Of a stretch of DNA of 64,000 bases, positions 60,964 to 64,000 are shown one piece after another. Source of the DNA: Flavobacterium circumlabens. Its GTDB lineage: Bacteria; Bacteroidota; Bacteroidia; Flavobacteriales; Flavobacteriaceae. The stretch is from contig NZ_SLWA01000010.1 of assembly GCF_004345565.1 (NCBI RefSeq), positions 29,053 through 93,052 on the forward strand. The letters are read 5' to 3'. The position numbers were made by a program, and so were the translations under genes. How positions within the stretch are numbered: position 1 is the stretch's first letter; each line of letters starts with the position of its first letter. A model generated the notes under the pieces. That model was not told the origin of the DNA and made no database searches. It worked only from the letters and a program-made list of their open reading frames with translations.

Positions 60964-60971
60964 CAAAAGTA
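60964..60971 (-). promoter_or_regulatory. -7 element of DUF6268 gene
   Basis: TACTTTTG on the minus strand fits TAnnTTTG about 53 bases before the DUF6268 start. The direct repeats at 61001-61035 lie 30-64 bases upstream of it, a normal activator position. Confidence 0.5.
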
Positions 60972-61000
60972 ATGGAGATCCTTTTATTATAACAGCATAA

Positions 61001-61035
61001 TTATACCAGTGGCGTATTATTTATACCAATGGCGT
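61001..61035. promoter_or_regulatory. Candidate LytTR operator: 20-base spaced direct repeats
   Basis: TTATACCAGTGGCGT (61001-61015) and TTATACCAATGGCGT (61021-61035) differ at one base and are 20 bases apart, so both lie on the same DNA face. LytTR regulators bind paired direct repeats about two helical turns apart. The site lies between the DUF6268 gene and the divergent LytS/LytTR genes. Confidence 0.55.
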
Positions 61036-61082
61036 TCGTATAATTTTCACCAGACAAATACCTATAAACTATAATATTACCC

Positions 61083-61090
61083 TAATTTTG
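61083..61090 (+). promoter_or_regulatory. -7 element of lytS-like gene
   Basis: TAATTTTG fits TAnnTTTG but ends only five bases before the ATG at 61096, so a transcript from it would be leaderless or nearly so. Confidence 0.4.
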
Positions 61091-61095
61091 CCGTT

Positions 61096-62094
61096 ATGAC
61101 AATTCTTAAAATTTATCAGAACTTTTTCATCCGGAACCTCATCATAAGTACGCTTGTTATCGGAATTATTTTTGTCTGCATTTATGATGAAATTAATTAT
61201 AAAGGTAGAGACAGTTTTCTTTTGCTGCAGAATATCTGCATCGGATATATTCCAATCTATCTCGGAATATTATTTAGCAATCTTTTCATCCTTAAAAAAT
61301 TTCTTTTTAAGAAAAGAGTCAGGCTTTTTTGGCTGTTTTATCTCACGTTCTGGATTGGATATTACATTTTCATGAGCTATTATTTTGATTACGTAGGCCT
61401 TGGACGTATTAAAACATTGTCTATTTTATCGTTAATCTGCAACGGAACGTTCCTCTACATACTTCATGCGCTGATTATAAATAAGTTTTCGCAAACCGAC
61501 AAAGATATTATGAACTTCAAGTCGGAACTTTCCTTTTTAAAACAACAGCTCAATCCGCATTTTCTGCTGAATGCCATGAATAATTTGTACGGAGAATCGC
61601 TTTCTGATCCTGATAAGGTGCCGGACAGAATACTGAATCTCTCAGACATGCTGCGCTATCAGATTGAAGCTACTAAAAAAGATTATGTTTTCTTAAACGA
61701 AGAAATCGATTTTATTAAAAAATATGTGGAGTATTATACTTTTAGAAATGAAAGGCTTGTGATTACCCAAAATTTTGAAGGCGCTGTTGACAGCATCGAT
61801 ATTCCGCCCTTGTTCTTCTTGCCTTTGGTAGAAAATGCCGTGAAATTTTCGGCAGAAATGCCGGAACCTTTTATCCATATTGATTTGAAGGTAAAATGTC
61901 AGAATTTATCTTTTACCATAAAAAACAATTATCTGGATTCCGGTTCGCGGCTTTCAAGCACCGGAATTGGAATCGAAAACCTGAAAAGGCGCCTTGAAGT
62001 GTACGGACTAAAACATGAACTGAGCTGTAAAAAAGAAAAAAATACCTTTATTGTAAAATTAAACATATGGCACTTACCTACCGCTGTCTCATAA
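61096..62094 (+). CDS. LytS-family sensor histidine kinase
   Basis: 332 residues. Four membrane helices (about 12-30, 42-64, 76-97, 107-130) with short loops are followed by a coiled segment and the His_kinase box FLKQQLNPHFLLNAMNNLY (His155), then an HATPase domain with PPLFFLPLVENAVKFS and GIGIENLKRRLEVYG. This class lacks a separate dimerisation domain and pairs with LytTR regulators. The regulator gene begins 28 bases before this gene's stop. The signal is unknown. Confidence 0.9.
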   Translation: MTILKIYQNFFIRNLIISTLVIGIIFVCIYDEINYKGRDSFLLLQNICIGYIPIYLGILFSNLFILKKFLFKKRVRLFWLFYLTFWIGYYIFMSYYFDYVGLGRIKTLSILSLICNGTFLYILHALIINKFSQTDKDIMNFKSELSFLKQQLNPHFLLNAMNNLYGESLSDPDKVPDRILNLSDMLRYQIEATKKDYVFLNEEIDFIKKYVEYYTFRNERLVITQNFEGAVDSIDIPPLFFLPLVENAVKFSAEMPEPFIHIDLKVKCQNLSFTIKNNYLDSGSRLSSTGIGIENLKRRLEVYGLKHELSCKKEKNTFIVKLNIWHLPTAVS

Positions 62095-62776
62095 TAGATG
62101 ACGAATCGCCGGCACACAAGGCGCTCGCATCGCACATTTCGAAGTTCGACGAACTGGAACATTCCGGAAGTGCCTTCAGCGGAATGGAAGCGGTAAAAAT
62201 GCTCAACGAAAACAACTACGATATTATTTTTCTGGATATCAATATGCCCGTAATTTCGGGGGTTGAATTGATGGAATTACAGCCCAATCGCCCGCTTACG
62301 ATTGTCACGACGGCATACTCTGACTACGCTCTTTCGGCTTACCAAAACGATGCGATCGATTATTTACTTAAACCTATTTCGTTTGATAAGTTTGCCAAAG
62401 CCATCGAAAAAGCCAAGATTTACTTTTCCGGAAATACGATTAAAAAAGGGACTACACCTAACGGAAAAATACTTTCGCAACGTGTAAACGGCCAAATGAC
62501 GGATATTCTTCTGAGTGACATTCTGTATATCGAAAGCCTTGGCAATTATATGAAACTCTATAGCGCGAGGCTCAATCTGCCACTCATTATTTACGGTTCG
62601 CTCTCGAGCATTCGGCAGAAATAGACAGCGCTAATTTTCTTCAGGTACATCGTTCTTATATTGTAAACATCAATAAAGTGACCACTACCACTTTCAAAAC
62701 CTTAACGATGTGTAATAATGAAATTATTCCGGTAGGAAGAAAATACCAGATTTTACTGGATAGTTTTTTCAAATAA
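62067..62776 (+). pseudogene. LytTR response regulator, frameshifted in DNA-binding domain
   Basis: The frame from 62067 encodes a receiver (LIIDDES, phospho-Asp57 in IIFLDINMP, Lys in YLLKPISF) and the first half of a LytTR domain (SDILYIESLGNYMKLY), then stops at TAG 62622-62624. A second frame (+2) from about 62606 continues the domain: EHSAEIDSANFLQVHRSYIV, VGRKYQILLDSFF, ending at TAA 62774-62776. Joined, they give about 236 residues, the normal length. The break lies between about 62595 and 62606 (GGTTCGCTCTCGAGC). As read, the protein loses FLQVHRSYIVN, which helps contact DNA. Either a real loss-of-function mutation or a base-calling error. Confidence 0.85.
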
Positions 62777-62894
62777 TTGCTAAATCTTGCTAATTTGTCC
62801 TATTTTATTATAAATATGCCTTTTTAAGGCTGTTCAATTCCTTAATTGACCTTTAGTTTACTGTTTCAATTATTTTTAATTAAAACCATAAACT

Positions 62895-63389
62895 ATGGCA
62901 ATCGAAAATTTAAATTCCCTGCACTACACATCACAGGAAAAAACTATTGTAGCAAACGCTCTGGCCACTATTGAAGGTTCTCTTGCCGCAAAATTCAAGA
63001 ATCTTACACCCGAAGAGCGAACGAAGTACGGTAGTGTAAACGAGCAAAACAAACTTGTAATCAACAAGGTAAAAGATTTCAGAACCAATCAGCCTGCCTT
63101 GAGCAGTCCCGATATTGACTGGGTCGAATTTCAGAACGATGTGGACTCGAGAGAATTTGTTCAAAGTATAATCGCACGTTTAGAAAGCCTGGCCAGCAGC
63201 CTTAAGAACAATAAAATCCTGCACGATTTCGATTGTTATCAGGCCGCACTTACCGATTATGATTTCAGTAAATACAAAGTCGGCACAAAAGCCGCTGGTT
63301 TTCAGGTGAAGGTAAACGAACTGGCACAGTTCTTTAAGAAATCAGGTACTGCTAAAACAGAAAATCCTCCTGAAAAAGAAATTCAATAA
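62895..63389 (+). CDS. Hypothetical helical protein, 164 residues
   Basis: Soluble, no signal peptide. Mostly helical: YTSQEKTIVANALATIEGSL, then WVEFQNDVDSREFVQSIIAR, then GFQVKVNELAQFFKKSG, with a charged, Pro-containing tail. No family recognised with certainty. Preceded by an A-rich leader and followed by a terminator, so it stands alone. It may belong to a Bacteroidota-specific conserved family. Confidence 0.65.
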   Translation: MAIENLNSLHYTSQEKTIVANALATIEGSLAAKFKNLTPEERTKYGSVNEQNKLVINKVKDFRTNQPALSSPDIDWVEFQNDVDSREFVQSIIARLESLASSLKNNKILHDFDCYQAALTDYDFSKYKVGTKAAGFQVKVNELAQFFKKSGTAKTENPPEKEIQ

Positions 63390-63397
63390 CAATAAAG

Positions 63398-63433
63398 AAC
63401 CTTCCGGAAGTTAAATTTCAGAAGGTTTTTTTT
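63398..63433 (+). terminator. Terminator of hypothetical gene
   Basis: AACCTTC (63398-63404) and GAAGGTT (63421-63427) enclose a 16-base loop followed by a T-run. Confidence 0.7.
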
Positions 63434-63505
63434 ATGAGGTTACTTCTATGAGATTCCATCATCTATTTTTTAGGTTCTGTCATCTGTCATTTAGGTTACG
63501 GCAGG

Positions 63506-63703
63506 CATCAATGGCGTATGGCCGCATAAATTATACCTCAGCAATACAAATAGACACATCTAATGACCCGTTTGATGATGAAAATACCTCAAATTTGGCG
63601 TACCTAACCTAAAGCTTCCTTTACAGCACCCTACCCGTGACTGCTTACATGCCAATCACGACTGACCGAACGTATCCTTATACGTTGGGGAACGCCATTG
63701 ATG
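63506..63703. repeat. 198-base element with 12-base inverted ends
   Basis: CATCAATGGCGT (63506-63517) and its perfect reverse complement ACGCCATTGATG (63692-63703) bound 174 bases that contain no open frame of note. An inner palindrome AACGTATCCTTATACGTT lies near the right end. It is the size of a small non-autonomous element; no target duplication is obvious. It occupies part of the gene-free stretch 63434-64000. Confidence 0.55.
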
Positions 63704-63772
63704 ATTGTTTTTGATAGTCAGGTAACTGATTTCACGTCATCGCTTCTTTATCAAACCTCGCTGATGATGCTT

Positions 63773-64000
63773 TCACATTTGTCATTTTAACCAAAGAGAA
63801 AATCATCCTGCAAACAATACTCAACTGCAGCATTTGTCATTTCGACGAAGGAGAAATCTCCGTTAGAAACTCGACAAAGTTTTATACCCACTGAAATGGA
63901 GTTGCTTGCGAAGATTTCTCGTTCCTCGAAATGACAGAACTGCACGACAAACAATACTTATCCGCAATATTTGTCATTTCGACCGAAGGGAGAAATCTCC
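63773..64000. repeat. Clustered GTCATTTCGACG elements, copies 2-4
   Basis: TTTGTCATTTTAACCAAAGAG begins near 63778 (degenerate left arm), TTTGTCATTTCGACGAAGG at 63833 with right arm TTCCTCGAAATGACAG near 63921-63936, and TTTGTCATTTCGACCGAAGG at 63970, cut by the window end. GCAAACAATACT/ACAAACAATACT spacers join the units. The element continues past the window. Confidence 0.7.

Noticed and set aside
63773..64000. Possible CRISPR array
   Set aside because: Repeats are imperfect, of uneven spacing, internally inverted, with similar spacers; no cas genes are seen.

Overview
The window is chromosomal DNA from a Bacteroidota bacterium, almost certainly Flavobacterium or a close relative. The case rests on a complete gldK-gldL-gldM-gldN gliding/type IX secretion operon, A-rich leaders without Shine-Dalgarno sequences, several TAnnTTTG promoter elements, AT-rich coding DNA, and short palindromic intergenic repeats of the kind common in flavobacteria. 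No rRNA, tRNA, CRISPR array, transposase or integrase was seen.

Layout. (1) 1-21563, + strand: the 3' part of an extracellular contractile injection system (eCIS; Afp/PVC/MAC-like) locus. It holds two baseplate proteins (the first cut by the window edge), a large PKD protein, the tape-measure protein, a nucleotidyltransferase-fold protein, a DUF6734-type glycosyltransferase-like protein, and two DUF4157 (eCIS core) cargo proteins. Each cargo gene is followed by a small gene that may encode its immunity protein. A two-domain peptidoglycan hydrolase and the AAA+ ATPase end the cluster; sheath, tube and spike genes should lie to the left. (2) 21744-30261: a histidine kinase and sigma-54 response regulator divergent from a MacB-like ABC exporter operon, with a candidate enhancer and sigma-54 promoter between them. 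(3) 30519-39508: small accessory and housekeeping genes, including a divergent diacylglycerol kinase/phosphatidate phosphatase pair, an ABC-F ATPase and an MnmC2-like oxidoreductase. (4) 39582-48257, - strand: gldKLMN, an arginase-fold protein lacking half its metal ligands, and topA. (5) 48659-56394, + strand: miaB, a receiver-less sigma-54 activator, lptE, a repeat-rich TPR protein, secG, groES, groEL. (6) 56579-64000: a nucleotide pyrophosphatase/phosphodiesterase, a SulP transporter, a small ferredoxin-fold-like protein, a DUF6268 outer-membrane protein divergent from a LytS/LytTR system whose regulator is frameshifted, a hypothetical protein, and a repeat-rich intergenic end.

How the parts fit. 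The eCIS block reads as one transcription unit that builds a contractile particle, loads DUF4157 cargo and uses an AAA+ ATPase. The second cargo protein ends in an AT-rich nuclease-like domain followed at once by a SUKH-type immunity gene. That is the layout of bacterial polymorphic toxins and suggests that the producer must protect itself from a cytoplasmically active toxin.

Almost every long intergenic gap carries a palindromic repeat, each built on its own short word. Two of these repeats have been taken into or run up against coding sequence. The coordinates, motifs and repeats given are read directly from the sequence; family assignments come from motif recognition without database searches.
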